Of a stretch of DNA of 64,000 nt, positions 44,715-53,975 are shown in pieces. Source of the stretch: Bacillota bacterium (GTDB lineage: Bacteria; Bacillota; Clostridia; Lachnospirales; Cellulosilyticaceae); the NCBI GenBank assembly GCA_023410675.1, contig JAEYPM010000110.1, positions 6,647 to 70,646 on the forward strand. Direction: 5' to 3'. Below the pieces are notes generated by a model. That model did no database searches, was not told the origin of the DNA, and was given only the letters and a program-made list of their open reading frames with translations. The translations under genes and the position numbers were made by a program. Numbering within the stretch: position 1 is the stretch's first letter; every line of letters starts with the position of its first letter.

Positions 44715-45881
44715 TTATTCTAAAACTCCTGTTCCATCTACATCCACCTTAGCTGTAATTTCTACAGGAAATTCTTTAAATCCAGCACTTTCCCATGTAT
44801 CCTTATATCTCTGCCACTTTTTTGGATGCTTACGATAAAACATTTTTCCAATTTTTAAAAAGTCTATATTATATGCCTTAGATGCATTTAGTGCTGCTTG
44901 TGCTTGAGCAACAACTTCCTTTTCAAGTAGTTTTTCTGCTTCCTGAATATTTCCCTTGTCAAATATGTTTCTATCTTCATCTGAAACATATTCAACAATA
45001 TTTCCTTTGAGCATAACTTCAATCTCACATACCATCCGTCCATCTTTCTCCTTAAATTTCATACTACTTTTTTGTTTTTTCACAACATAAGTAAGATATT
45101 CATTATGGTACATAATCACAATGGGTGCTTCTTTGACTTCTCCCTGTACAAGAAGCTGCCCCCTAGTCACGTCCTTATCAAGAAAGGTTATGAGCTCATA
45201 GTCTTTAATTAAGGCTCCAGAGCTGATACTAAGCTGATTATCTTTGTCTACACTAAGCAAAGGAATAGTAGATATTTTGCTACCTTCCATTTCTTTAATA
45301 AAGTTGCCTAATAGCTGCTCTTTTGCGTAGCTAATGGGTCTTTCAATATTGTTAACATATTTCATAACATAAAGACCTATTATTGGGTTTTGTGGATTGT
45401 TGGTCTCAACAATTTTCCCTGCTGTCTCTTTTGTTGCAAAAATCGGGGTACTTCTTGCTAGAAACCTCTTTCTTGTTATGGAGTCTATAGCTGCTTTAAA
45501 AAGCTTCTTATCTTTTATCAGTTCTTCACCTAATATTAAAGCCTTCGTATGGCTAAAAGTTACTGTATTTTGTGTTTTAGCTTCAAGATCGTCAATACTT
45601 GCAACGATACTCGGACTACTTACCTTAATAATGTTTTTAACGTCCTCTAGTAAACTTTCAGAACCTGAAAGCTTACTTATATCGGGAATACTATAGGTAA
45701 CCTTGTACCGGTCTCTTTCTGCTGGTTTTTCTAAGGGATCAACAATTTGATTCTTATCAATAGCAAGTTCTAAAATAATATATCTGTCATTGATCTCAAC
45801 ACTGTCCCAACATCCACTGAGTATTATTGATGTGGTTATAAGCATAGGGATGATCAAACTAAATTTACTAAGTTTTTTCAA
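44715..45881 (-). CDS. gerAC: Ger(x)C-type germinant receptor subunit (lipoprotein)
   Basis: 388 residues from a TTG start (45879-45881) with GGGAG seven bases upstream. The lipobox is IILSGC (Cys near residue 24), followed by WDSVEINDRYIILELAIDKN, the hallmark 'GC.d..Ei....' of Ger(x)C proteins. The later domains (SGALIKDYELITFLD; the C-terminal KIGKMFYRKHPKKWQRYKDT) also fit. It is the lipid-anchored C subunit of a spore germinant receptor in the inner spore membrane. The TTG start overlaps the gerAB stop (TTGA), so the two are coupled. Receptor ligand unknown. Confidence 0.92.
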   Translation of the reverse strand: MKKLSKFSLIIPMLITTSIILSGCWDSVEINDRYIILELAIDKNQIVDPLEKPAERDRYKVTYSIPDISKLSGSESLLEDVKNIIKVSSPSIVASIDDLEAKTQNTVTFSHTKALILGEELIKDKKLFKAAIDSITRKRFLARSTPIFATKETAGKIVETNNPQNPIIGLYVMKYVNNIERPISYAKEQLLGNFIKEMEGSKISTIPLLSVDKDNQLSISSGALIKDYELITFLDKDVTRGQLLVQGEVKEAPIVIMYHNEYLTYVVKKQKSSMKFKEKDGRMVCEIEVMLKGNIVEYVSDEDRNIFDKGNIQEAEKLLEKEVVAQAQAALNASKAYNIDFLKIGKMFYRKHPKKWQRYKDTWESAGFKEFPVEITAKVDVDGTGVLE

Positions 45882-46975
45882 CTGTTATCTCCCGCCTTTC
45901 TTAGTTTTGCAATAAGCCATAGCAAGCAAGGTATAGGAAATAAAAACCACACGCCAAAATAGCGTTGAAAGGCTACATAATATTTGTACGTATTAATAAG
46001 ACTATCTGGAATCATAGCCACAAAATAAATGATTGGTATCAGTGGCAAAATAGATATATTTTCCCTTTTAAAACCAAAACTACGGCTAATCAAAAAGCCT
46101 GAAAAAAACAATCCTGAAGCTACATACATAAACACACTAAGCACCCACGAAGTCATCATCAGCACTTCTTGATTTTCTACAAATGAACCCGGAAACTCTA
46201 TGCTTTGCATTAGTGTCAGTACAGGCCATATATATCTTTTTGACTCTTCCATGCCAATAGCTGTATAAGTCATCATGACAACAAGTGTCTGTATAAGTAT
46301 GGTGATAATAACAGCCCATATACATGCCTTATTAGCCTTTTCTTGTTTTTTCATTAGCCCTGCTAAAAGCAACATAAATTCCATTGGTGCAAAGGTAAGG
46401 CTTATATAGTAAGCACCCTTTACTATACTCTTTGCATCTGATTGAAATATGGGTAAAAGCTCGTAATAATCTGTTTTTACTATGATGAGTCCAAGCACTA
46501 TGGCAAGGGGTATAAAGACAAAATAAACGAGTAGCTCTGCAGTACGTCCTGTGGCCTCTATACCCGATTTTACTAAATAACCTGCTGTAAGAAGTAGTGT
46601 AATCATAATGACAGCTAAAGGCGTTTTAGGAAGCATCACTTCAGAAATCATTTCACCAAACATTCTAAGCTCAAGTCCTATACTTATAATAATTTTAATG
46701 AGAAAGGCAAAGATAATAAGCCTTCCTATAGATTTTGGCAAAATCTTTGGAATAAACTCTACTAAACTATCTCCTTTAAATTGATTAGTGAGTGCTATAA
46801 TAACCAAAGCATATATTAGCACCAAAGGCAAAGCAGCTAGAGGCAGAAGATAACCATCTACGCCTACCTGATAAGCTGCTATTCTTGGTAGTAAGAGTAC
46901 AGATATATTAAACATCTGTAATATGAGCATAAAACGTACTTGCCTTACAGATATTTCTCCATTGTGTATAAACAT
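45878..46975 (-). CDS. gerAB: GerAB-family germinant receptor permease subunit
   Basis: 365 residues with about ten membrane spans, the spore-permease (GerAB/ArcD/ProY) fold. The opening NGEISVRQVRFMLILQMFNI and the AYQVGVDGYLLPLAALPLVL span pair are typical. It forms the ligand-binding membrane subunit with gerAA and gerAC. AGGAG lies nine bases before the ATG. The gap to gerAA is 29 bases and its stop overlaps the gerAC start. Confidence 0.92.
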   Translation of the reverse strand: MFIHNGEISVRQVRFMLILQMFNISVLLLPRIAAYQVGVDGYLLPLAALPLVLIYALVIIALTNQFKGDSLVEFIPKILPKSIGRLIIFAFLIKIIISIGLELRMFGEMISEVMLPKTPLAVIMITLLLTAGYLVKSGIEATGRTAELLVYFVFIPLAIVLGLIIVKTDYYELLPIFQSDAKSIVKGAYYISLTFAPMEFMLLLAGLMKKQEKANKACIWAVIITILIQTLVVMMTYTAIGMEESKRYIWPVLTLMQSIEFPGSFVENQEVLMMTSWVLSVFMYVASGLFFSGFLISRSFGFKRENISILPLIPIIYFVAMIPDSLINTYKYYVAFQRYFGVWFLFPIPCLLWLIAKLRKAGDNS

Positions 46976-47004
46976 CAGGTCACTCCTATTTGTTTTGTCT
47001 ATTC

Positions 47005-48678
47005 TTAGTTTGTTGTATCACTTTCTTGATTTGTTGTATCACTATCTGGCCCTGGTGGCGTGTCTTGTGGATTATGAGAAAAATTTCCGCCCCCGCTATT
47101 ATGATCTGTTTGATTTTTTAGTCTTAATCTACATTTTTGCCTGTCTCTAGCATAGATAGGCCGTGTATTTTGCATAAAGGTCGGAAAGCGAATAAAGGTA
47201 TCCTTCAAATCCCCAAATTTATTAAGCTCAGAAATATTATATGGTGCCATAAAAGGTGTTTTAAAACTCTCTAGTGAAGCAAGATGAACCATCAGAAGTA
47301 AAAAAGCAATGAGAAAGCCATATAAACCGAGCAGTGCTGATAAAGCTATAAATAAATATCTTGTTAGAGTAAAGGCAGATATTAGGTTATAATCGGGTAT
47401 TGCAAAGCTTGATATTGCAGTAAGTGCAACAATAATAACAATCATAGGACTAATTATTTTTGCATCTACTGCTGCTTGTCCTATTATAATTCCTCCAACT
47501 AGACCTATAACATGCCCTATGGCTCCTGGAATCCTGATCCCAGCTTCTCGAAAAAGCTCAAATGCAAGTTCCATAATAATAATTTCAACAACAGTGGTGA
47601 ATGTGATGCCTTCTCTTGAGGCTGCTATAGAAATGGCAAAGGGTGTGGGAAGCATGGCTGTTTGAAAGTTAAGGGTAGCTATATAAAGCCCTGGCAAAGT
47701 AAACGCTAAGAAAGAAACAAGATATCTAAGTAACCTTGTATAGCTCATAATGTGCCATCTTTGATAATAATCTTCAGAGGCTTGATAAAAGCTATTCAGT
47801 GTAGTGGGAACGATAATAGCAGCAGGAGAATTGTCAACAATAATGGCAACCTTCCCCTCAAGCAAACTAGAAGCTACCTTGTCTGGTCTTTCTGTAGCTT
47901 GGGTCTGGGGAAATGGACTCTTCCAACTATCCTCAATAAGCTGCTCAATATAGCCGCTATCATATATTGCATCAATCTCATACTTGTTTAGTCTTCTAAA
48001 GACCTCTTCAAGTAGTTCTGGTTTTGCAATATCTTCTACATACATTACCGCTATGTCTGTGCGACTTCTTGTGCCAAAACTGATCATCTTTACTTTAAGT
48101 TTTGTATCTCTTATACGTCTTCTTACTAATACAGTGTTAAAGCGTATGGTTTCAGTAAAACCATCTTTAGGCCCTCTAACTACTGACTCAGATTCTGACT
48201 CAGCAATTCCTCTAGCTGGCCATCCTCTTGTAGCCATAACAATTACCTTTTCACTTTTATCTACAAATAGAGCTGTATCTCCTGACAGGATTGCTTTTAT
48301 TGCATCATCCATTTTATCTACTTCCTTAATATCAAAGGTAGCAGAAAAATGTTGCATAACAATCTCTGTAGGTGTTTTATCACTTTGAAGAATTTCTCCA
48401 TTTAAGTTTTTGTAGTCAATAATACGTGTTAGGAAAAATTCTTCTATCGTGTTTCGGTTAACCATACCATCTATATACACACCATATATTTTTATGGGCT
48501 GCATACCCCCTATTTCAACTTTTCTTTTGACCACGTCCATACAGTCTTTAAAAAGTATTTCTATATTTTCAATATTTTTATCAAGCTCCTTAAATATAGG
48601 AAGGGTAATCTCATTTTCTATGCCATGAAATGGTCCTTCAGCTGTTATTGTCATTTGCTGTTTGTTATTATGTTTCAT
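47005..48678 (-). CDS. gerAA: GerA-family germinant receptor A subunit
   Basis: 557 residues from ATG 48678; the frame extends 15 codons further, but AAGGAGAGGG lies just before this ATG. The soluble N-terminal ~320 residues contain KDCMDVVKRKVEIGG and the GDTALFVDKSEKVIVMATRG motif, then SESVVRGPKDGFTETIRFNT. Four to five spans follow, with PTPFAISIAASREGI and IRIPGAIGHVIGLVGGIIIG. The C-terminal tail is hydrophilic and ends in 'TTNQESDTTN' repeats. It is the first large gene of a gerAA-AB-AC operon; nutrient sensing during germination is the family role. Confidence 0.93.
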   Translation of the reverse strand: MKHNNKQQMTITAEGPFHGIENEITLPIFKELDKNIENIEILFKDCMDVVKRKVEIGGMQPIKIYGVYIDGMVNRNTIEEFFLTRIIDYKNLNGEILQSDKTPTEIVMQHFSATFDIKEVDKMDDAIKAILSGDTALFVDKSEKVIVMATRGWPARGIAESESESVVRGPKDGFTETIRFNTVLVRRRIRDTKLKVKMISFGTRSRTDIAVMYVEDIAKPELLEEVFRRLNKYEIDAIYDSGYIEQLIEDSWKSPFPQTQATERPDKVASSLLEGKVAIIVDNSPAAIIVPTTLNSFYQASEDYYQRWHIMSYTRLLRYLVSFLAFTLPGLYIATLNFQTAMLPTPFAISIAASREGITFTTVVEIIIMELAFELFREAGIRIPGAIGHVIGLVGGIIIGQAAVDAKIISPMIVIIVALTAISSFAIPDYNLISAFTLTRYLFIALSALLGLYGFLIAFLLLMVHLASLESFKTPFMAPYNISELNKFGDLKDTFIRFPTFMQNTRPIYARDRQKCRLRLKNQTDHNSGGGNFSHNPQDTPPGPDSDTTNQESDTTN

Positions 48679-48688
48679 ATCCCTCTCC

Positions 48689-48883
48689 TTATAAAAACGA
48701 AATGATATAGGATGCGACTGCAAAAAAGATGTAAAAATATCCTGATAGTTTTACGAATTTGGATTCACGATCCATTTCATAGATTTCTTTAAGATTGATG
48801 CTTTGTATGCATACCATATAAATTCCTATAAGAAGCATCATAAGTACACTATAAATTGAAAAAATGTTTTGCATGTGAGACAT
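48689..48883 (-). CDS. Small two-span membrane protein next to ger operon (CLC_0170-like)
   Basis: 64 residues with two hydrophobic spans (about 8-27 and 46-63) joined by a charged loop, EIYEMDRESKFVKLSG. AAGGGG precedes the ATG by eight bases, and the stop is 10 bases before gerAA, which supports a real gene. Size, topology and position resemble the small CLC_0170-type proteins often found with clostridial ger operons. That match is from memory and moderate. It may help assemble the receptor; no function is shown. Confidence 0.65.
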   Translation of the reverse strand: MSHMQNIFSIYSVLMMLLIGIYMVCIQSINLKEIYEMDRESKFVKLSGYFYIFFAVASYIISFL

Positions 48884-48940
48884 AGGATAACCCCTTGCTT
48901 ACTTATTTTTATCTCTAACATTATTTGCAATTTACAAAAA

Positions 48941-48983
48941 AATATCCCTGCCATATGATTCCTATTGGAAAGGCAGGGATATT
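48941..48983 (-). terminator. Terminator of the FHA / MinD-like pair
   Basis: AATATCCCTGCC (48941-48952) pairs perfectly with GGCAGGGATATT (48972-48983). On the minus strand it is followed by TTTTTTTG. It lies 26 bases past the FHA gene stop and upstream of the ger operon. Confidence 0.88.
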
Positions 48984-49008
48984 ATACTCTTTATTTTTAT
49001 TTAATTTT

Positions 49009-50829
49009 TTATTTCACAAACATGTATTCAATACTATTTTCTGAAAATGCAATAGCAAAGGCAATTCTATCATTTTGACGAAGTGGATAGAGCTTTCCTG
49101 CTATGATCTTACTACCGTTTAGGTAAGTTCCATTTCCAGATCCTAAATCACAAAGATAATAGTCATCTCCACGTTTTTCTATTTTAGCATGGATCTTGCT
49201 AATAGGCTTAATCTCTGAGCCAAATTCAATCGTTGACTGTTGATAGCCTAAAGATTCATCATGTCTACCTATAGTACACACACCGCCCTCAAAACTCAAA
49301 GGAATTTGTCTTGGAAGATTGTATTTACTATTTTCTTTTACCCTATTTAATACAGGCTCGCCTGTTGTATCTGGCACAAGTTGATTTGGTAGCACATCTT
49401 CATGATTTGCATAAGCTGAAGAATCTTTGCTCCCTTTAGTTTGAGCTGAAAACATTGTTTCAAATAAATTTCTTTTCTTAGCATTTGACTTAAAGGTTGA
49501 TGTTGGTGGTTTTTCAGCAAGAGCACTATGCACTACTGGTTTAGGTCTTTCCTCAGTCTGTTCTGCAGGTTCTACCTGCGAAAAACTGGGAGTGGATGTC
49601 TTTGTTGTTTCATTTTGCTTAGTAAGCTCTAAATTTTTTTTAACGCTATTTGTTTGACTAGCGGTTTGTTGATTAGTGGTTTGTTGATTAGTGGTTTGTT
49701 GATTAGCGACCCTCCCATTAGGAGCGGGCTGGCTAGGTGTTAATTGGTTTGTTACCTGACCACTAGGCTGTGGTTGACTAGGTGGTTGCTGCCCAGGAGT
49801 TGGTTGACCAGAAAGTGCCTGCTGCGTCTCTACATTTTTAACAACATCAAGTCTTGATGCAAAAGAATTCCCTTGATTAGGCGTTTTTCCCGCTCCACCA
49901 CGAAGTCTTGATTCAAAGCTTGATCTGCCTTCTGATTTTTGCCCAGGCGCAGGTGGTACTGGTGGTACTGGTGGTACTGGTGGTGCTGCTTGTGGGGGCA
50001 CTGGTGGTGTTGCTGGAGTAGCTTGTGGCGTAGGTGGTACTGGCGGTGCTGCTTGCGGTGGCACCGGTGGCACTGCTGAAGCAGCTTGTTGTTGTGGCAC
50101 TGGTGGCACTGGTGGCACTGGTGGCACTGGTGGTACTGCTGCACTGCCTTGTGTTGTATCATCTTTTTTAACAGTCTCTGGGTTTGCTTGTGCTCCTGGC
50201 TGCTTAGATGTAAAACGTGCACCTCTTTGCTGAGGCTGTTCTACAATATCCAGTGCATAAAGTGCCTTTTCACGCATTGTTGCAAACTCAACGAGCATTT
50301 CTTTTATTTCATTAATAGAAAAGGTAGGCTTGTAAAAATATTTGTAAAGCCTAAGCTGAATGTCTCCTCCACTTGAACTATCACATTTTTCTAGAACAGA
50401 GATAAAAAACTGCTTAATATCTGTTTCTTTGGATTGATAACTTTTTAATGGTATGTAAATAAGGCTAAGTTTTTTTGATTCTTTATCAATATAAACATAT
50501 TTTGCATCAAAATAAAAACCTGTATTTTTCAAGAACCAGTCTTCACATTCCTCAATCCAAAAAATTGTATTACTATACATTTCAAGCACATCATCAATCA
50601 AAAGATTACCCGCAAATCTTTCTAGGTTGATTGTATTTTCAGGAATCTTATAAGTTATGCTTGTATCTTTATTTTTTTCTGGGTCAAGAGCTATAATAAA
50701 CTCTGGCTTTGCCCATTTAAGAGCTTTATAGGATATTTTATCAATTTCGTCTTTGTTATCTATATCAAATGCTAAGTAATTACTACCACTTTCAGAATAT
50801 GACTTAAAGTCGATCATAAACTTTGTCAT
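49009..50829 (-). CDS. FHA-domain protein with DUF6382-like N-terminus and proline-rich linker
   Basis: 606 residues from ATG 50829 with a GGGGGG site nine bases upstream; the longer frame has no site of its own. Residues 1-190 resemble the DUF6382 domain found in front of FHA domains (NYLAFDIDNK-type opening). Residues ~205-440 are low complexity: PPVPPVPPVPP runs, then Q/T/N repeats. Residues ~510-606 are an FHA domain with the phosphothreonine-binding pattern CTIGRHDES, SKIHAKIEKRGDDYYLCDLG and SGNGTYLNG. It is cytoplasmic, with no spans. The MinD/CpaE-like gene lies 63 bases upstream. A phosphothreonine-dependent scaffold is likely; the partner kinase is not in the window. Confidence 0.85.
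   Translation of the reverse strand: MTKFMIDFKSYSESGSNYLAFDIDNKDEIDKISYKALKWAKPEFIIALDPEKNKDTSITYKIPENTINLERFAGNLLIDDVLEMYSNTIFWIEECEDWFLKNTGFYFDAKYVYIDKESKKLSLIYIPLKSYQSKETDIKQFFISVLEKCDSSSGGDIQLRLYKYFYKPTFSINEIKEMLVEFATMREKALYALDIVEQPQQRGARFTSKQPGAQANPETVKKDDTTQGSAAVPPVPPVPPVPPVPQQQAASAVPPVPPQAAPPVPPTPQATPATPPVPPQAAPPVPPVPPVPPAPGQKSEGRSSFESRLRGGAGKTPNQGNSFASRLDVVKNVETQQALSGQPTPGQQPPSQPQPSGQVTNQLTPSQPAPNGRVANQQTTNQQTTNQQTASQTNSVKKNLELTKQNETTKTSTPSFSQVEPAEQTEERPKPVVHSALAEKPPTSTFKSNAKKRNLFETMFSAQTKGSKDSSAYANHEDVLPNQLVPDTTGEPVLNRVKENSKYNLPRQIPLSFEGGVCTIGRHDESLGYQQSTIEFGSEIKPISKIHAKIEKRGDDYYLCDLGSGNGTYLNGSKIIAGKLYPLRQNDRIAFAIAFSENSIEYMFVK
49665..49712. repeat. Short tandem repeats inside the FHA gene (Q/T/N-rich)
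   Basis: A 15-base unit, TTAGTGGTTTGTTGA, is repeated about three times and codes for NQQTT units in the disordered linker. Copy number could vary by slippage without a frameshift because the unit is a multiple of three. Confidence 0.7.
49951..50134. repeat. 9-base tandem repeats inside the FHA gene (proline-rich linker)
   Basis: Units of GGTGGTACT / GGTGGCACT on the plus strand recur in two blocks (about 49953-49985 and 50098-50134) separated by GCTGCTTG-type spacers. They encode PPV repeats. All units are multiples of three. Confidence 0.75.
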
Positions 50830-50892
50830 TACAAATTTCCCCCCTATATCGATCATTATCTTAATGTGCTTAGTTCGTTAGTTAACGATGCA

Positions 50893-51930
50893 CTACTTGT
50901 TGATTATGTAGTTTTGTGCTATTACTTCGCACATTTCCAAAGGATCCTCCATACTTAATTCATCAATTCGGCTAATAACTTCTATACCTGTACTGTTATC
51001 AGCACTAGCACTACGATTCATAAGTAACTTTAACTTAGATCTAATAGGGCCTACGATATCCTCTGACATTAAAAATTTGTTTACTTTATGCATGGTTGTT
51101 GCATTATCTCTTGCAACAACAATAACCTTGTCTGCTAAATTAAATAGACATCGGTTAATACTGGAAAGTCCTGTACTTGTATCAATGAAAACAGCATTAG
51201 AAATACCACCTTCAGTTAATCTTTCAACAAGTGCTGTAATCTGTTCCTCAGTTATTGTTCTTAATACATTAACATCTTTAAACTGAGAAAAATACATAAC
51301 ACCTGTTTTAATATCCACTTGTTTTGCTTCATTTATTCTAAGTTCCTGTATTTTTGCTTCATTAATCTTAAATTCTGTTTCTCTTTTCTTTGAAAACTCA
51401 GAAAGTACGTCCCCAATACCGGCTCCTTCTCTTGGTCTAAAGTAGAAGTGCGTGCTTTCAAAATCTTCTAAGTTAAGATAAAAGGCTTTTTTGCCCATCT
51501 TTGCATAAGCAATAGCCATGGATAAGGCAACTGTTGTTTTCCCAACGCCTCCAGCTGGTGAATAAACACAACAGATTGTCGGCTGATTACTTTTCGCTTC
51601 TTCATATTCCTTTGCAATATACTCAATAATGTTAGTAATTCGAGTAAACTTATTAATTACTCGTATTTCTACCTCTGGCATATGCTGAACTTCATCTTCA
51701 TCTTTAAGAAGGACACTGAGTATAACATTTTTGTATGTAATTGTCTCATCATACAAATCTGGTGCACAAAGAAGTATATCATATTTCTTTTTCTTTAAAG
51801 CATCACTCAGTTCATCTTTATCTGTATACTTAAGTATATTATATGTTCCCACTTCTTTTTTTTGTATATACTGCTCAAGTCTTTCAATATACTCACTATC
51901 AGTATCAGCTATAATTAAATTCATTGCCAT
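50893..51930 (-). CDS. MinD/ParA-like ATPase of CpaE type
   Basis: 345 residues. Residues 1-105 resemble a receiver-like domain (NLIIADTDSEYIERLEQYIQ, then KKKYDILLCAPDLY). Residues ~120-345 are a deviant Walker A P-loop ATPase (VYSPAGGVGKTTVALSMAIA, IDTSTGLSS). This layout matches CpaE-type ATPases that localise secretion or pilus machines. GAGGTGA precedes the ATG by eight bases. It is paired with the FHA gene 63 bases downstream. No pilus, Tad or type VII genes are in the window, so the process it positions is unknown. Confidence 0.82.
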   Translation of the reverse strand: MAMNLIIADTDSEYIERLEQYIQKKEVGTYNILKYTDKDELSDALKKKKYDILLCAPDLYDETITYKNVILSVLLKDEDEVQHMPEVEIRVINKFTRITNIIEYIAKEYEEAKSNQPTICCVYSPAGGVGKTTVALSMAIAYAKMGKKAFYLNLEDFESTHFYFRPREGAGIGDVLSEFSKKRETEFKINEAKIQELRINEAKQVDIKTGVMYFSQFKDVNVLRTITEEQITALVERLTEGGISNAVFIDTSTGLSSINRCLFNLADKVIVVARDNATTMHKVNKFLMSEDIVGPIRSKLKLLMNRSASADNSTGIEVISRIDELSMEDPLEMCEVIAQNYIINK

Positions 51931-52163
51931 CTAATAATCACCTCATCCATTCTTTGTATTTATTAATGTCTGGAAGGAAACCCCCATTATTCCCCAAACT
52001 TGCTTATGAATAACAATTGTATGGTTTACTATTATTAATTATCTTTATATTATATATTAAATGCAATTAAAAATAAATGTATTATCATAAATTTGATAAA
52101 TATACTATAATAATAGAAGTTTATTTGGATTTCATAGTCATTTTTACCAAATACATTCTGTGT

Positions 52164-53651
52164 TTATTCATTTAATCGCCAATATAATTTTGTTAAATTG
52201 TAGATTTTAATGGCTAAGTCATCTGTAAGGGCATTTTTTTTCATACGCCATACCCAATTCCCATGCGTCGTGGAAGGCCTATTCATCCTAGCTTCATTTC
52301 CAAGTCCAAGAAAATCTTGCATTTGTGTAATGGCTAGATCTGCTACACTACTCCATGCCCCCCTAATAAATCCCCAATAATATCCCTCCTCCTTTGATAA
52401 ATTAAGATAGCTCGTTGCATGCATCACTTCACTCCTATCTCCTGTTTTTTGTATCCATCCCATAACGGTATCATTGTCATGAGTGCCTGTATACACAACA
52501 CAATCATGTGTATATTGATGTGGCAGATAATCACTTGCTTCATTCACAGAAAATGCAAACTGTAAAACCTTCATTCCAGGAAAACCTGTTTCTTTTTTAA
52601 ATTCTTTAACCTCCTTTGTTAAGTAACCTAGATCCTCAGCAATAACATTAATATTGCCAAGCTCTTTTTCTATTTGTTTAAAAAGTTCACTTCCTACACC
52701 TTTTGCCCACCTTCCTGAAGATGCATCTTTGTCTCCAAAAGGTACTTCCCAATAAGACTCAAATCCTCTAAAATGATCTATTCTAATCATATCATAAAGC
52801 TTAAGACTTTCACTAATTCTATGGATCCACCATCTATAATCTGTATTTTTAAGATAGTCCCAGTCATATACAGGATTACCCCATAACTGACCTGTTGTTG
52901 AGAATGCATCTGGTGGACATCCAGCCACTACTATTGGCCTTTTATCTTTATCTAATTTAAAAAGCTCAGAATTTGCCCATGTATCACTGCTATCTGCTGC
53001 AACATAAATAGGAATGTCCCCTATTATTTTGATACCAAGGTTATTGACATATTTCTTTAGCCTATCCCACTGTTTAAAAAACACATATTGAATGAAAATC
53101 CAGTAATTGATCTCATCCTCTAATAATACTGTGTAAGCCTCAACTGCCTCTTTCGTTCTAAGGCGAATATTCGGTTCCCACTCCTGCCAGCTAAGCAACT
53201 TGTGTTTAGTCTTTACTGCCATATAAAGGCTATAGTCTTCTATCCATAACGCTTTTTCTTTTCTGAAGTTTAAAATTTCGTCATCTAGCTTTCCCTTACT
53301 TTTTTCATAAGCTATGCGTAGTATCCAAAACTTTGTATTAAAAAGTCTAGAATAATCAACTGCTTCGTGTTGTTCATTACAAATACACTTTTCATAATCT
53401 TGCTTATTTAAAAGTCCATCTTCTTTCAAAAGATCAAAGTCTATAAAATAAGGGTTGCCAGCAAATGCCGAAAAACATTGGTAAGGCGAATCACCATACG
53501 AAGTATGACCTAAAGGAAGAATCTGCCAATAGCCAAGTCCCGCCTTTTTTAAAAAATCTGCATATTCATAGGCTTCTTTCCCAAGTGTACCTATACCATA
53601 ATCACCTGGTAAAGATGATATATGCATAATAACGCCACTGCCTCTTTTCAT
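52164..53651 (-). CDS. malQ: 4-alpha-glucanotransferase (amylomaltase, GH77)
   Basis: 495 residues, the usual bacterial length. The opening RGSGVIMHISSLPGDYGIGT and LPLGHTSYGDSPYQCFSAFA are typical. The catalytic nucleophile is in MIRIDHFRGF, the acid/base glutamate in NVIAEDLGYLT, and the third acidic residue in YTGTHDNDTVMGW. It moves maltodextrin segments between glucan chains in starch or glycogen metabolism. It appears monocistronic, with AAGGAG before the ATG. It is unrelated in pathway to the flanking genes. Confidence 0.95.
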   Translation of the reverse strand: MKRGSGVIMHISSLPGDYGIGTLGKEAYEYADFLKKAGLGYWQILPLGHTSYGDSPYQCFSAFAGNPYFIDFDLLKEDGLLNKQDYEKCICNEQHEAVDYSRLFNTKFWILRIAYEKSKGKLDDEILNFRKEKALWIEDYSLYMAVKTKHKLLSWQEWEPNIRLRTKEAVEAYTVLLEDEINYWIFIQYVFFKQWDRLKKYVNNLGIKIIGDIPIYVAADSSDTWANSELFKLDKDKRPIVVAGCPPDAFSTTGQLWGNPVYDWDYLKNTDYRWWIHRISESLKLYDMIRIDHFRGFESYWEVPFGDKDASSGRWAKGVGSELFKQIEKELGNINVIAEDLGYLTKEVKEFKKETGFPGMKVLQFAFSVNEASDYLPHQYTHDCVVYTGTHDNDTVMGWIQKTGDRSEVMHATSYLNLSKEEGYYWGFIRGAWSSVADLAITQMQDFLGLGNEARMNRPSTTHGNWVWRMKKNALTDDLAIKIYNLTKLYWRLNE

Positions 53652-53690
53652 GATGCCACTCCTTAGAAAATTCTAAATAACACACGAATA

Positions 53691-53851
53691 TCAACGAATT
53701 CATAGAGCATAGTCTATCTACATATGAATTCCAATGAATCTACATAGCATTGAACAATGACGTGTAGATTCGAATGAATTCACATAGTATAATCTATATT
53801 CATATGAATTCCAATGAATCTACATAGCATTGAACAATGGCATGTAGATTC
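53691..53851. repeat. Two tandem ~80-bp repeats with nested hairpins
   Basis: The unit at 53721-53771 recurs at 53801-53851 (period 80) with two differences in about 51 bases. The preceding ~30 bases (53691-53720 and 53771-53800) are also related. Each unit contains GAATCTACA paired with TGTAGATTC around an inner CATTG-AA-CAATG stem. One difference changes a T.G pair in copy 1 to T-A in copy 2, so pairing is kept. It fills most of the 324-base gap 53652-53975. Confidence 0.8.
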
Positions 53852-53975
53852 TATATATAGTATATCATCTTTTTATCATTTTATCATAGTGTTATTTATA
53901 ATATTTACTTCAATTAACCGCTGTGTTAATATTAAGAATATAATGCAAATATAATAAGGAAAGGACGTATTGTGA

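Noticed and set aside
49951..50134. CRISPR-like array
   Set aside because: The repeats are 9-base coding units without spacers, in frame inside the FHA gene.
49830..50222. 130-residue minus-strand reading frame rich in His/Gln/Cys
   Set aside because: It lies in another frame of the proline-rich repeats of the FHA gene; its composition simply reflects the CCNCCNGT-type repeats, and it has no ribosome site.
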